A stretch of DNA of 64,000 nt from Volvox africanus (GCA_030268105.1 BSDZ01000094.1:248001-312000), one strand, 5' to 3'. Shown: positions 1-12,770, counted from the first letter of the stretch. Notes: generated by a model not told the origin, from the letters alone. Made by a program: numbers and translations.

Positions 1-596
1 ACCGCACAAGTGTGTGTTTCACCAATACCGGTTCGGAGGCCCCAAGAGCGCAAGGTTATCACCTTGTATAGTACTGGTCTTCCCCATAGTAGGGAATCTA
101 AAGTCCTGAAATTCCTTACATAATGCGACCACTGGACTGTGGCCCACGGTAGCTTGCCGTACACTATCACGTGTCCTGAAATTAATAAAGATGGAGCACG
201 CCGAAGGCCTTCCGGTGCCATCTCCATGATGGGCATGGACGCCCAAGTTGGGGCACCATAATGTCATAATGCCAACGATTGTTGAACCCTTGTATGAACA
301 TACATACACCTTAGTGAGAGCCTGCTGCAGTAAAATGCAATTTGGCTGTGCAGCGCTGCATGGAGATACAGCTCTCCATGCGGAGTAAAATCCAAACAGT
401 TCTTCCCAAGTTTTCAGAACAAGTCGCCCACAGTGTAACACCTAAAAAGCACCCCTCTGTTCTGCTTCAGGGGGAGACTGAGACACTCAAAAAGGGTCAT
501 CCAGGCATCGCACGATTTACATGTGGTGTCACGGAGAGGCCTGCTGCTTGCTCGTCCACTCGTGAGCAACTGCGAGGCTCGAACACCATGGTATTG

Positions 597-665
597 CACA
601 TGCCTGCAGCACATGCATGCGCACACACGCATATGCACACATACGCCCACAGAGGCACGCATGCC
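597..665. repeat. Alternating purine-pyrimidine tract rich in CA/TG and CG steps
   Basis: The segment is dominated by GCACATG, GCATGCGCACACACGCATATGCACAC and similar alternating steps, and recurs in each unit. Such runs are prone to Z-DNA and to slippage. One site in it differs between units: CACACACG in units 2, 9 and 10, CACATACG elsewhere. Confidence 0.6.
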
Positions 666-800
666 CTCCCCCTTTGTGCTGTCCCAGGCATGTCTAGTTG
701 AGAGTCCCCTGTAAATAAACTGGTCACATGCCATGTCGTCATGGCAGATTATGACACCAGCCTAATCACTTGAGAAGGATGTTAAATAGCTCATTAATCA

Positions 801-945
801 GATCAATTAACAAACACGGTTCACAAGCTCCTATCGGTCAGAATCCAATGATGAACAGTTGACAACCATCTAGGGTTCAGATCCACTAACAAACACATTT
901 GACACGCTCCTATTGGTTAGGGTCCACTAATGAATGGCAGATAAG
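801..945. repeat. Degenerate ~79-bp direct duplication beside the satellite
   Basis: Two diverged copies begin at 801 and 880. They share the order GATC, AACAAACAC, GCTCCTAT, GGT, TCCA and AATGA, with scattered mismatches. They lie just before the 174-bp satellite in every unit and look like an older duplication than the satellite itself. Confidence 0.6.
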
Positions 946-980
946 AAACTATGCAACTAAAACTATATCAGGTCTATGAC

Positions 981-2720
981 AGCTAAGTGACTAAATGCTA
1001 GGCACAAATACCATGTGTGCAGTTGGGAGTCTCACTGACTATGAACACCACTTGATGAAGTCCGACTGCCCACCAGCTGTTTAAACCTCCACAGCCCCTC
1101 CCCCTCCACTGCATGAAGCCTTAGGTACGATAAAAAGAACACAGAATATCACATAGCTAAGTGACTAAATGCTAGGCACAAATACCATGTGTGCAGTTGG
1201 GAGTCTCACTGACTATGAACACCACTTGATGAAGTCCGACTGCCCACCAGCTGTTTAAACCTCCACAGCCCCTCCCCCTCCACTGCATGAAGCCTTAGGT
1301 ACGATAAAAAGAACACAGAATATCACATAGCTAAGTGACTAAATGCTAGGCACAAATACCATGTGTGCAGTTGGGAGTCTCACTGACTATGAACACCACT
1401 TGATGAAGTCCGACTGCCCACCAGCTGTTTAAACCTCCACAGCCCCTCCCCCTCCACTGCATGAAGCCTTAGGTACGATAAAAAGAACACAGAATATCAC
1501 ATAACTAAGTGACTAAATGCTAGGCACAAATACCATGTGTGCAGTTGGGAGTCTCACTGACTATGAACACCACTTGATGAAGTCCGACTGCCCACCAGCT
1601 GTTTAAACCTCCACAGCCCCTCCCCCTCCACTGCATGAAGCCTTAGGTACGATAAAAAGAACACAGAATATCACATAGCTAAGTGACTAAATGCTAGGCA
1701 CAAATACCATGTGTGCAGTTGGGAGTCTCACTGACTATGAATACCACTTGATGAAGTCCGACTGCCCACCAGCTGTTTAAACCTCCACAGCCCCTCCCCC
1801 TCCACTGCATGAAGCCTTAGGTACGATAAAAAGAACACAGAATATCGCATAGCTAAGTGACTAAATGCTAGGCACAAATACCATGTGTGCAGTTGGGAGT
1901 CTCACTGACTATGAATACCACTTGATGAAGTCCGACTGCCCACCAGCTGTTTAAACCTCCACAGCCCCTCCCCCTCCACTGCATGAAGCCTTAGGTACGA
2001 TAAAAAGAACACAGAATATCACATAGCTAAGTGACTTAATGCTAGGCACAAATACCATGTGTGCAGTTGGGAGTCTCACTGACTATGAATACCACTTGAT
2101 GAAGTCCGACTGCCCACCAGCTGTTTAAACCTCCACAGCCCCTCCCCCTCCACTGCATGAAGCCTTAGGTACGATAAAAAGAACACAGAATATCACATAG
2201 CTAAGTGACTAAATGCTAGGCACAAATACCATGTGTGCAGTTGGGAGTCTCACTGACTGTGAATACCACTTGATGAAGTCCGACTGCCCACCAGCTGTTT
2301 AAACCTCCACAGCCCCTCCCCCTCCACTGCATGAAGCCTTAGGTACGATAAAAAGAACACAGAATATCACATAGCTAAGTGACTTAATGCTAGGCACAAA
2401 TACCATGTGTGCAGTTGGGAGTCTCACTGACTATGAATACCACTTGATGAAGTCCGACTGCCCACCAGCTGTTTAAACCTCCACAGCCCCTCCCCCTCCA
2501 CTGCATGAAGCCTTAGGTACGATAAAAAGAACACAGAATATCACATAGCTAAGTGACTAAATGCTAGGCACAAATACCATGTGTGCAGTTGGGAGTCTCA
2601 CTGACTATGAATACCACTTGATGAAGTCCGACTGCCCACCAGCTGTTTAAACCTCCACAGCCCCTCCCCCTCCACTGCATGAAGCCTTAGGTACGATAAA
2701 AAGAACACAGAATACCACAT
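981..2720. repeat. 174-bp satellite, 10 monomers (unit 1)
   Basis: Direct monomers start at 981, 1155, 1329, 1503, 1677, 1851, 2025, 2199, 2373 and 2547, exactly 174 bp apart. A diagnostic C/T site about 61 bp into the monomer (GAACACC or GAATACC) reads CCCCTTTTTT in order. This is the longest satellite block in the window. Each monomer contains a GTTTAAAC octamer and a C-rich stretch. Confidence 0.98.
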
Positions 2721-3161
2721 ACAAAACTGGGGGTGCCCGAAAACAAACATGTACATGAGAAAGCTAACCAAACCTGCAAACCCCAGCCTAACATCACGCC
2801 TAAGCCGCAGCAGCCACCTGCAAGCCACCACACCGACATCTCTCACGAGAGCCCTAACATACGTAATGTAAAGTGCCGCGCTATTCAGCCAGTCACCGCC
2901 CCTTGGTGCTACTACGGCCATGGTCACGGTCACCATCAGGCCTCAGAGCCTTTAGTTCCGCTCTAGGTGTCTTGAGTCCCTCTTTTCTTAATAACCACGT
3001 CACCGTCGATTAAGGGTGCAGTGTTTAACAACGCTAAGCATCACGACTTGGCAAACAAAATCGATGGCTCGAGATGACCATCTAGCAATCCGGCTAGCTA
3101 GCAAGGAGGGTAGTAGGTACATATCAGTGCGTGCACTTCCTGCAAAACCGCCCCAGCTCGA
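2721..3161. other. 3' flank of the array gene (unit 1; same in all units)
   Basis: These 441 bp lie between the satellite and the gene's stop codon. The equivalent segments are 7746-8186, 12771-13211, 17622-18062, 22472-22912, 28019-28459, 33740-34180, 39113-39553, 44138-44578 and 49859-50299. The segment should hold the 3' UTR and polyadenylation site of the minus-strand gene. I see no TGTAA (the volvocine algal signal) on the minus strand here and no convincing coding exon. Confidence 0.5.
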
Positions 3162-5702
3162 TCAGAGCCGAATGCCCCCACGCTGAACACACGGCTCTGT
3201 GATTCCCTTGGCAGCCCTTAGGAAGGCCGCCAAGAAAGGGCGCCTCTTGCGGGGCCCCTCAAGCGAGGCGGCCTTGATGGACGCCGTCCCCCAACGATTG
3301 GAGCCACAAAGCTCCATCAGCTTGAGCTGCACATAGGAAATTGCTGGAGCTGCCGCCTGCTCCTTCCCGAAGGCAACAAGTGGATTGTGCTCGAGGCCTA
3401 AAGAGGGCAAAGTGTGTGGGGGAGAGCGAACGTCTCTGTGCCAGAAATCAATTCATGTAAGGTGGGCTGCGCTTAGATGTGCAGGCAGACAGCAGGTGGC
3501 AAGGCCCACTGCCTGCTGAGTCAGCAGATAGAACAGGATACTTGGGAGCCAAACCAGTCAGCAGACCTAGACTCAGGGGTGTCTTTTCACAACCCCTCAC
3601 ACAATGACAACCCCTCAGCAGTACCATGCACCTAGCTAGCATGAGATGGAGCGCGACGTGCACACCACCAGACTTACTTGCTTCACGAATGGCTTCTGCC
3701 AGGGTCGGCTCAAGCGTCTTGGTAAACGCCTGAACCTCCGCCCAGGACGACCAATGCTGCTCCCCCGCCCAGGACCGGCAGTCCTGCAGACCCCAGTTCC
3801 GTGCCTCAGGGGGCAGACGCCGCTCTGGGGTTTTCGGGTGCGGTTTTGGTGGCTGCGTGAGCTCCAGGGGTTGGTACAACTCCTGGGGTTGCTGCGCAGC
3901 CTTGTTGATGAAAATGGAAGCGGCACCAGCATCTGCGACTTCGACTGCAGAAGGCGGACTCGTGGCGCCCATAGCAGGACAGCTGGCGGCAGGGATGATG
4001 GCAAATTTGGCAGTGATGCTGCTGCCCTGCAGGTCTGTAGAGGCCCCGGAAAGGCCCCCCTTCCTGGCCTCCATCATGGCGGCCCCCGACCTCAGCTTCT
4101 CGAGTTGCGAAATCAAATCTGACACCTGCAGATAAAAGAGCGAACATCCAGCAGTTGTCGGGTTTTGTATACATAAGACTATGTTGCTTCGATGACTTCT
4201 TGCCCACGCACCTGGACTTGGAAGCCCTCGAAGCCCTCAGCTTCGGTGGTCTCGTCCAACCTGTATGGAAAAGGCATGGGTGGGGTTGCAGGTGTAAGCA
4301 AGAGATCCCAGCATTGTGGGTTTCGGGTAAACAGGAAGTCGCACATCCGAAACACGTACTCCTTCATGCATTTGCCGCCACGTACTCAGACCGCCACGCA
4401 CTACCACGTCACTCCGCCGTACACCTAGTTATGCACTGCACCTACCGCTGATATGCTAGCTCAATGGCCGCCGCTGCTCCCGCCAACCCCGACGGGGCCA
4501 TCACGCCACCCGCGCATTGCTGCACGTTGTTCTCCTCACTCTCCAGCTGCGGCTCCTGCTGGCAGAGAACGAGACACACAAAAAAGCTTTTCATCAGTTA
4601 GTGCACCGTTTACGTGCGTAGACATGGAACATCTGCATCACGGAAAGCATCTTGATGTGTTTCCGAGGGGGTATTGGACGTCCAAACACAAGCGCATGTA
4701 CACAAATTAGTTTCGGCGACATCTGAACGACGACAAAATAACGACATGTATGATGAGCCCAGCCCCGTGTTACCCTCGGGCAACTCCCTCCGTCCGTCTC
4801 CCCTCCCCTCGGAAACCATGTTCCCCATTCGCCTCCCCTGAGAAGCGCTTTCCTGCAGGCACTTTGCAACCAACACAGTGCAGCACAAGCCGCGCACTGG
4901 TATGAGAAAGGCGACCTCCTCCCCGGAACCCCCTCAGGCGTCAGGTCTGACCCACCACCTGCTGCGCTGCTGGAACTGGCTGGGCTTCCAGTTGGGCTCC
5001 GGCCTGGTGAAGATTCTCGGGCGCGCCCTTCTGTTGTGCGCACGCAAAAGACGGGGGGTCGACACGTTGGTCGATAGTCAGCAAGCGGTGCGGGCCGGCG
5101 CATGGCCCAATCACATCGAGCGACTGTCAGACAAGCGACCCCCAAGGCATCTCAACACCCATCACCACTGCTGGAGCAAACTCCTGATCAGCTCAAACTC
5201 ACCCAGGATAGCAGGACCTTAAGCAGAGTCCCCTTCTCAGCTATTTGCAGGCGCCGCGCGGACAACCGCTCCTGCAACGTCAAGGATTCTTCGCCCTCGA
5301 GCTTCCCGAACCGCTGAAGAGGCTGCGACAGAAAAGGTGGAAGGGATGGGATGTCACGGAATGACCGAAAAAAGACGGAATCGAAGAAAACATAAACGAC
5401 GACGAAAGGCAGGCTTGATGGGAGTTGGCCTTACTTAGAACTGAACATCAGGAAAGACAGCAACACGAATTCACCTTTTCTGTCGGAATCCACTTGCGGC
5501 TAAACTTCTTCATTAGTTCACGCAAAGGAGTGACGACCACTCCACCTGCAGGCTGCTCTACAGCTTTGCCATTTAGGCAGCTGCTGTTGCTCATAACGCT
5601 GTCATTATCGTTAGCGGTGCTGTTGGTGTCCGAGATTGTGTCGATCCTCTCATAAGCACGATCCTTAGGCTTGAAGCCCAGTTTCACCAACAGCGAGATC
5701 AT
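3162..5702 (-). CDS. Array gene copy 1: seven-exon gene, protein of unknown function (~421 aa)
   Basis: Exons on the minus strand are 5475-5702, 5203-5322, 4959-5030, 4446-4558, 4212-4260, 3678-4125 and 3162-3397. Introns are GT-AG, with donors GTGAAT, GTGAGT, GTGGTG, GTAGGT, GTGCGT and GTAAGT; junction phases 0,0,0,2,0,1 keep one frame to a TGA at 3162. I do not recognise the family. Visible features are an Asn/Ser/Asp-rich stretch (about residues 22-45), a short heptad-like helix at 195-206, a Pro-rich segment at 274-300, four Trp at 305, 313, 319 and 322, and a basic patch PRKRRP at 392-397 that could be a nuclear signal. No signal peptide or membrane segment is evident. The ATG at 5702 is the first in-frame Met after a TAG at 5766-5768; a 5' exon joined at an AG just before 5765 is possible but less likely. 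Splicing is inferred by eye. The weakest site is the GTGGTG donor of exon 3. Confidence 0.6.
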
Positions 5703-7223
5703 GGCTGACGCCTGGACAGCCGGGTCGTGGTCAAGGAGCCGGTAATCGAAGCGTCCAATGAAGCACTATCGCTAAGCAAATCGTTGAGATGTATTACTCA
5801 ATAAACGACACTAAGGTTTTGTCTAGAGGCAAACGGTTGTGTTGACAGGCCAAAGCCTGTTCTTTGGAGTCTCTCTAAGGAATTCGAAAGCAATTATGGA
5901 AAATGGTTTTAAAATAACTAGTTAGGATGTTAATGGGTCACACAGGGTGGGCTATGGTTATGTAGAGCGACGGAGCATAATCAGGTCTAAAGGCGAAGGT
6001 TTCACAGCTTTCCTTTATCCGGTTGTAACACTGAAGCAAAGTAATTTGAATGGCAATGTAGGGGCGCTTCCGTGTGGCGATAAGAACCCCGTATTACCAT
6101 AATCGGTAATCGCTGTTCGTGGCTTCGGGCCGTACATTGGAACAACAGATTACGTAGGTTCATCGCAAAGGATTTCTTGAGCTCCTATTGAACTGTAATT
6201 TCAATTGGTACAATTGAGCTCGCGTAAGCTCAAAGACATCAACACCGCACAAGTGTGTGTTTCACCAATACCGGTTCGGAGGCCCCAAGAGCGCAAGGTT
6301 ATCACCTTGTATAGTACTGGTCTTCCCCATAGTAGGGAATCTAAAGTCCTGAAATTCCTTACATAATGCGACCACTGGACTGTGGCCCACGGTAGCTTGC
6401 CGTACACTATCACGTGTCCTGAAATTAATAAAGATGGAGCACGCCGAAGGCCTTCCGGTGCCATCTCCATGATGGGCATGGACGCCCAAGTTGGGGCACC
6501 ATAATGTCATAATGCCAACGATTGTTGAACCCTTGTATGAACATACATACACCTTAGTGAGAGCCTGCTGCAGTAAAATGCAATTTGGCTGTGCAGCGCT
6601 GCATGGAGATACAGCTCTCCATGCGGAGTAAAATCCAAACAGTTCTTCCCAAGTTTTCAGAACAAGTCGCCCACAGTGTAACACCTAAAAAGCACCCCTC
6701 TGTTCTGCTTCAGGGGGAGACTGAGACACTCAAAAAGGGTCATCCAGGCATCGCACGATTTACATGTGGTGTCACGGAGAGGCCTGCTGCTTGCTCGTCC
6801 ACTCGTGAGCAACTGCGAGGCTCGAACACCATGGTATTGCACATGCCTGCAGCACATGCATGCGCACACACGCATATGCACACACACGCCCACAGAGGCA
6901 CGCATGCCCTCCCCCTTTGTGCTGTCCCAGGCATGTCTAGTTGAGAGTCCCCTGTAAATAAACTGGTCACATGCCATGTCGTCATGGCAGATTATGACAC
7001 CAGCCTAATCACTTGAGAAGGATGTTAAATAGCTAATTAATCAGATCCATTAACAAACACGGTTCACAAGCTCCTATCGGTCAGAATCCAATGATGAACA
7101 GTTGACAACCATCTAGGGTTCAGATCCACTAACAAACACATTTGACACGCTCCTATTGGTTAGGGTCCACTAATGAATGGCAGATAAGAAACTATGCAAC
7201 TAAAACTATATCAGGTCTATGAC
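5703..7223. other. 5' flank / inter-gene spacer of the array unit
   Basis: This 1.5-kb segment lies upstream of the minus-strand gene and ends at the next unit's satellite; the same segment recurs at the unit period. It must hold the promoter and any 5' UTR intron. I see no clear TATA box and no RNA gene. Open frames of 81 to 140 codons exist on both strands, but they overlap one another, show no convincing donor/acceptor partners and have low-complexity or unremarkable content. An upstream coding exon cannot be excluded. Variants between units: 792 and 805 are private to unit 1; a CACATACG/CACACACG site differs in units 2, 9 and 10; ACGTAGG/ATGTAGG differs in units 4, 8 and 9. Confidence 0.45.
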
Positions 7224-7745
7224 AGCTAAGTGACTAAATGCTAGGCACAAATACCATGTGTGCAGTTGGGAGTCTCACTGACTATGAACACCACTTGATG
7301 AAGTCCGACTGCCCACCAGCTGTTTAAACCTCCACAGCCCCTCCCCCTCCACTGCATGAAGCCTTAGGTACGATAAAAAGAACACAGAATATCACATAGC
7401 TAAGTGACTAAATGCTAGGCACAAATACCATGTGTGCAGTTGGGAGTCTCACTGACTATGAACACCACTTGATGAAGTCCGACTGCCCACCAGCTGTTTA
7501 AACCTCCACAGCCCCTCCCCCTCCACTGCATGAAGCCTTAGGTACGATAAAAAGAACACAGAATATCACATAGCTAAGTGACTAAATGCTAGGCACAAAT
7601 ACCATGTGTGCAGTTGGGAGTCTCACTGACTATGAATACCACTTGATGAAGTCCGACTGCCCACCAGCTGTTTAAACCTCCACAGCCCCTCCCCCTCCAC
7701 TGCATGAAGCCTTAGGTACGATAAAAAGAACACAGAATACCACAT
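7224..7745. repeat. 174-bp satellite, 3 monomers (unit 2)
   Basis: Three exact 174-bp steps; the diagnostic C/T site reads CCT. Confidence 0.98.
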
Positions 7746-8186
7746 ACAAAACTGGGGGTGCCCGAAAACAAACATGTACATGAGAAAGCTAACCAAACCT
7801 GCAAACCCCAGCCTAACATCACGCCTAAGCCGCAGCAGCCACCTGCAAGCCACCACACCGACATCTCTCACGAGAGCCCTAACATACGTAATGTAAAGTG
7901 CCGCGCTATTCAGCCAGTCACCGCCCCTTGGTGCTACTACGGCCATGGTCACGGTCACCATCAGGCCTCAGAGCCTTTAGTTCCGCTCTAGGTGTCTTGA
8001 GTCCCTCTTTTCTTAATAACCACGTCACCGTCGATTAAGGGTGCAGTGTTTAACAACGCTAAGCATCACGACTTGGCAAACAAAATCGATGGCTCGAGAT
8101 GACCATCTAGCAATCCGGCTAGCTAGCAAGGAGGGTAGTAGGTACATATCAGTGCGTGCACTTCCTGCAAAACCGCCCCAGCTCGA

Positions 8187-10727
8187 TCAGAGCCGAATGC
8201 CCCCACGCTGAACACACGGCTCTGTGATTCCCTTGGCAGCCCTTAGGAAGGCCGCCAAGAAAGGGCGCCTCTTGCGGGGCCCCTCAAGCGAGGCGGCCTT
8301 GATGGACGCCGTCCCCCAACGATTGGAGCCACAAAGCTCCATCAGCTTGAGCTGCACATAGGAAATTGCTGGAGCTGCCGCCTGCTCCTTCCCGAAGGCA
8401 ACAAGTGGATTGTGCTCGAGGCCTAAAGAGGGCAAAGTGTGTGGGGGAGAGCGAACGTCTCTGTGCCAGAAATCAATTCATGTAAGGTGGGCTGCGCTTA
8501 GATGTGCAGGCAGACAGCAGGTGGCAAGGCCCACTGCCTGCTGAGTCAGCAGATAGAACAGGATACTTGGGAGCCAAACCAGTCAGCAGACCTAGACTCA
8601 GGGGTGTCTTTTCACAACCCCTCACACAATGACAACCCCTCAGCAGTACCATGCACCTAGCTAGCATGAGATGGAGCGCGACGTGCACACCACCAGACTT
8701 ACTTGCTTCACGAATGGCTTCTGCCAGGGTCGGCTCAAGCGTCTTGGTAAACGCCTGAACCTCCGCCCAGGACGACCAATGCTGCTCCCCCGCCCAGGAC
8801 CGGCAGTCCTGCAGACCCCAGTTCCGTGCCTCAGGGGGCAGACGCCGCTCTGGGGTTTTCGGGTGCGGTTTTGGTGGCTGCGTGAGCTCCAGGGGTTGGT
8901 ACAACTCCTGGGGTTGCTGCGCAGCCTTGTTGATGAAAATGGAAGCGGCACCAGCATCTGCGACTTCGACTGCAGAAGGCGGACTCGTGGCGCCCATAGC
9001 AGGACAGCTGGCGGCAGGGATGATGGCAAATTTGGCAGTGATGCTGCTGCCCTGCAGGTCTGTAGAGGCCCCGGAAAGGCCCCCCTTCCTGGCCTCCATC
9101 ATGGCGGCCCCCGACCTCAGCTTCTCGAGTTGCGAAATCAAATCTGACACCTGCAGATAAAAGAGCGAACATCCAGCAGTTGTCGGGTTTTGTATACATA
9201 AGACTATGTTGCTTCGATGACTTCTTGCCCACGCACCTGGACTTGGAAGCCCTCGAAGCCCTCAGCTTCGGTGGTCTCGTCCAACCTGTATGGAAAAGGC
9301 ATGGGTGGGGTTGCAGGTGTAAGCAAGAGATCCCAGCATTGTGGGTTTCGGGTAAACAGGAAGTCGCACATCCGAAACACGTACTCCTTCATGCATTTGC
9401 CGCCACGTACTCAGACCGCCACGCACTACCACGTCACTCCGCCGTACACCTAGTTATGCACTGCACCTACCGCTGATATGCTAGCTCAATGGCCGCCGCT
9501 GCTCCCGCCAACCCCGACGGGGCCATCACGCCACCCGCGCATTGCTGCACGTTGTTCTCCTCACTCTCCAGCTGCGGCTCCTGCTGGCAGAGAACGAGAC
9601 ACACAAAAAAGCTTTTCATCAGTTAGTGCACCGTTTACGTGCGTAGACATGGAACATCTGCATCACGGAAAGCATCTTGATGTGTTTCCGAGGGGGTATT
9701 GGACGTCCAAACACAAGCGCATGTACACAAATTAGTTTCGGCGACATCTGAACGACGACAAAATAACGACATGTATGATGAGCCCAGCCCCGTGTTACCC
9801 TCGGGCAACTCCCTCCGTCCGTCTCCCCTCCCCTCGGAAACCATGTTCCCCATTCGCCTCCCCTGAGAAGCGCTTTCCTGCAGGCACTTTGCAACCAACA
9901 CAGTGCAGCACAAGCCGCGCACTGGTATGAGAAAGGCGACCTCCTCCCCGGAACCCCCTCAGGCGTCAGGTCTGACCCACCACCTGCTGCGCTGCTGGAA
10001 CTGGCTGGGCTTCCAGTTGGGCTCCGGCCTGGTGAAGATTCTCGGGCGCGCCCTTCTGTTGTGCGCACGCAAAAGACGGGGGGTCGAAACGTTGGTCGAT
10101 AGTCAGCAAGCGGTGCGGGTCGGCGCATGGCCCAATCACATCGAGCGACTGTCAGACAAGCGACCCCCAAGGCATCTCAACACCCATCACCACTGCTGGA
10201 GCAAACTCCTGATCAGCTCAAACTCACCCAGGATAGCAGGACCTTAAGCAGAGTCCCCTTCTCAGCTATTTGCAGGCGCCGCGCGGACAACCGCTCCTGC
10301 AACGTCAAGGATTCTTCGCCCTCGAGCTTCCCGAACCGCTGAAGAGGCTGCGACAGAAAAGGTGGAAGGGATGGGATGTCACGGAATGACCGAAAAAAGA
10401 CGGAATCGAAGAAAACATAAACGACGACGAAAGGCAGGCTTGATGGGAGTTGGCCTTACTTAGAACTGAACATCAGGAAAGACAGCAACACGAATTCACC
10501 TTTTCTGTCGGAATCCACTTGCGGCTAAACTTCTTCATTAGTTCACGCAAAGGAGTGACGACCACTCCACCTGCAGGCTGCTCTACAGCTTTGCCATTTA
10601 GGCAGCTGCTGTTGCTCATAACGCTGTCATTATCGTTAGCGGTGCTGTTGGTGTCCGAGATTGTGTCGATCCTCTCATAAGCACGATCCTTAGGCTTGAA
10701 GCCCAGTTTCACCAACAGCGAGATCAT
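8187..10727 (-). CDS. Array gene copy 2: unknown-function protein
   Basis: Exons: 10500-10727, 10228-10347, 9984-10055, 9471-9583, 9237-9285, 8703-9150, 8187-8422. The encoded protein is identical to copy 1. Two private substitutions, at 10088 (C to A) and 10120 (C to T), both lie in intron 2. No frameshift or stop disrupts the model, so this copy looks as intact as the others. Family unknown. Confidence 0.6.
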
Positions 10728-12248
10728 GGCTGACGCCTGGACAGCCGGGTCGTGGTCAAGGAGCCGGTAATCGAAGCGTCCAATGAAGCACTATCGCTAA
10801 GCAAATCGTTGAGATGTATTACTCAATAAACGACACTAAGGTTTTGTCTAGAGGCAAACGGTTGTGTTGACAGGCCAAAGCCTGTTCTTTGGAGTCTCTC
10901 TAAGGAATTCGAAAGCAATTATGGAAAATGGTTTTAAAATAACTAGTTAGGATGTTAATGGGTCACACAGGGTGGGCTATGGTTATGTAGAGCGACGGAG
11001 CATAATCAGGTCTAAAGGCGAAGGTTTCACAGCTTTCCTTTATCCGGTTGTAACACTGAAGCAAAGTAATTTGAATGGCAATGTAGGGGCGCTTCCGTGT
11101 GGCGATAAGAACCCCGTATTACCATAATCGGTAATCGCTGTTCGTGGCTTCGGGCCGTACATTGGAACAACAGATTACGTAGGTTCATCGCAAAGGATTT
11201 CTTGAGCTCCTATTGAACTGTAATTTCAATTGGTACAATTGAGCTCGCGTAAGCTCAAAGACATCAACACCGCACAAGTGTGTGTTTCACCAATACCGGT
11301 TCGGAGGCCCCAAGAGCGCAAGGTTATCACCTTGTATAGTACTGGTCTTCCCCATAGTAGGGAATCTAAAGTCCTGAAATTCCTTACATAATGCGACCAC
11401 TGGACTGTGGCCCACGGTAGCTTGCCGTACACTATCACGTGTCCTGAAATTAATAAAGATGGAGCACGCCGAAGGCCTTCCGGTGCCATCTCCATGATGG
11501 GCATGGACGCCCAAGTTGGGGCACCATAATGTCATAATGCCAACGATTGTTGAACCCTTGTATGAACATACATACACCTTAGTGAGAGCCTGCTGCAGTA
11601 AAATGCAATTTGGCTGTGCAGCGCTGCATGGAGATACAGCTCTCCATGCGGAGTAAAATCCAAACAGTTCTTCCCAAGTTTTCAGAACAAGTCGCCCACA
11701 GTGTAACACCTAAAAAGCACCCCTCTGTTCTGCTTCAGGGGGAGACTGAGACACTCAAAAAGGGTCATCCAGGCATCGCACGATTTACATGTGGTGTCAC
11801 GGAGAGGCCTGCTGCTTGCTCGTCCACTCGTGAGCAACTGCGAGGCTCGAACACCATGGTATTGCACATGCCTGCAGCACATGCATGCGCACACACGCAT
11901 ATGCACACATACGCCCACAGAGGCACGCATGCCCTCCCCCTTTGTGCTGTCCCAGGCATGTCTAGTTGAGAGTCCCCTGTAAATAAACTGGTCACATGCC
12001 ATGTCGTCATGGCAGATTATGACACCAGCCTAATCACTTGAGAAGGATGTTAAATAGCTAATTAATCAGATCCATTAACAAACACGGTTCACAAGCTCCT
12101 ATCGGTCAGAATCCAATGATGAACAGTTGACAACCATCTAGGGTTCAGATCCACTAACAAACACATTTGACACGCTCCTATTGGTTAGGGTCCACTAATG
12201 AATGGCAGATAAGAAACTATGCAACTAAAACTATATCAGGTCTATGAC

Positions 12249-12770
12249 AGCTAAGTGACTAAATGCTAGGCACAAATACCATGTGTGCAGTTGGGAGTCT
12301 CACTGACTATGAACACCACTTGATGAAGTCCGACTGCCCACCAGCTGTTTAAACCTCCACAGCCCCTCCCCCTCCACTGCATGAAGCCTTAGGTACGATA
12401 AAAAGAACACAGAATATCACATAGCTAAGTGACTAAATGCTAGGCACAAATACCATGTGTGCAGTTGGGAGTCTCACTGACTATGAACACCACTTGATGA
12501 AGTCCGACTGCCCACCAGCTGTTTAAACCTCCACAGCCCCTCCCCCTCCACTGCATGAAGCCTTAGGTACGATAAAAAGAACACAGAATATCACATAGCT
12601 AAGTGACTTAATGCTAGGCACAAATACCATGTGTGCAGTTGGGAGTCTCACTGACTATGAATACCACTTGATGAAGTCCGACTGCCCACCAGCTGTTTAA
12701 ACCTCCACAGCCCCTCCCCCTCCACTGCATGAAGCCTTAGGTACGATAAAAAGAACACAGAATACCACAT
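12249..12770. repeat. 174-bp satellite, 3 monomers (unit 3)
   Basis: Three monomers; diagnostic site CCT. The last monomer carries GACTTAAT in place of GACTAAAT, a variant also seen in unit 4 and in monomers 7 and 9 of unit 1. Confidence 0.98.

Noticed and set aside
19..441. Minus-strand 140-codon open frame in the 5' flank, with overlapping 92-, 106- and 81-codon frames
   Set aside because: Several overlapping frames of similar length with unremarkable composition are expected by chance. I found no convincing donor linking them to the gene downstream, though a 5' exon cannot be ruled out.
981..2720. CRISPR-like array
   Set aside because: The monomers are 174 bp, adjacent and without spacers, in a eukaryotic intron-bearing context; this is a satellite.
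2598..2936. Minus-strand open frame of 112 codons at the satellite edge
   Set aside because: It runs from the 3' flank into the last satellite monomer and uses repeat sequence; no splice partner or family resemblance is visible.
3646..4122. Plus-strand open frame of 158 codons, repeated in each unit
   Set aside because: It lies antisense to exon 6 of the array gene, extends over its splice sites and has no partner exons; it is best explained as a shadow.
4594..5145. Minus-strand 183-codon open frame inside the array gene
   Set aside because: It covers introns 2 and 3 and reads exon 3 in another frame; the phase-consistent splice model explains the region better.
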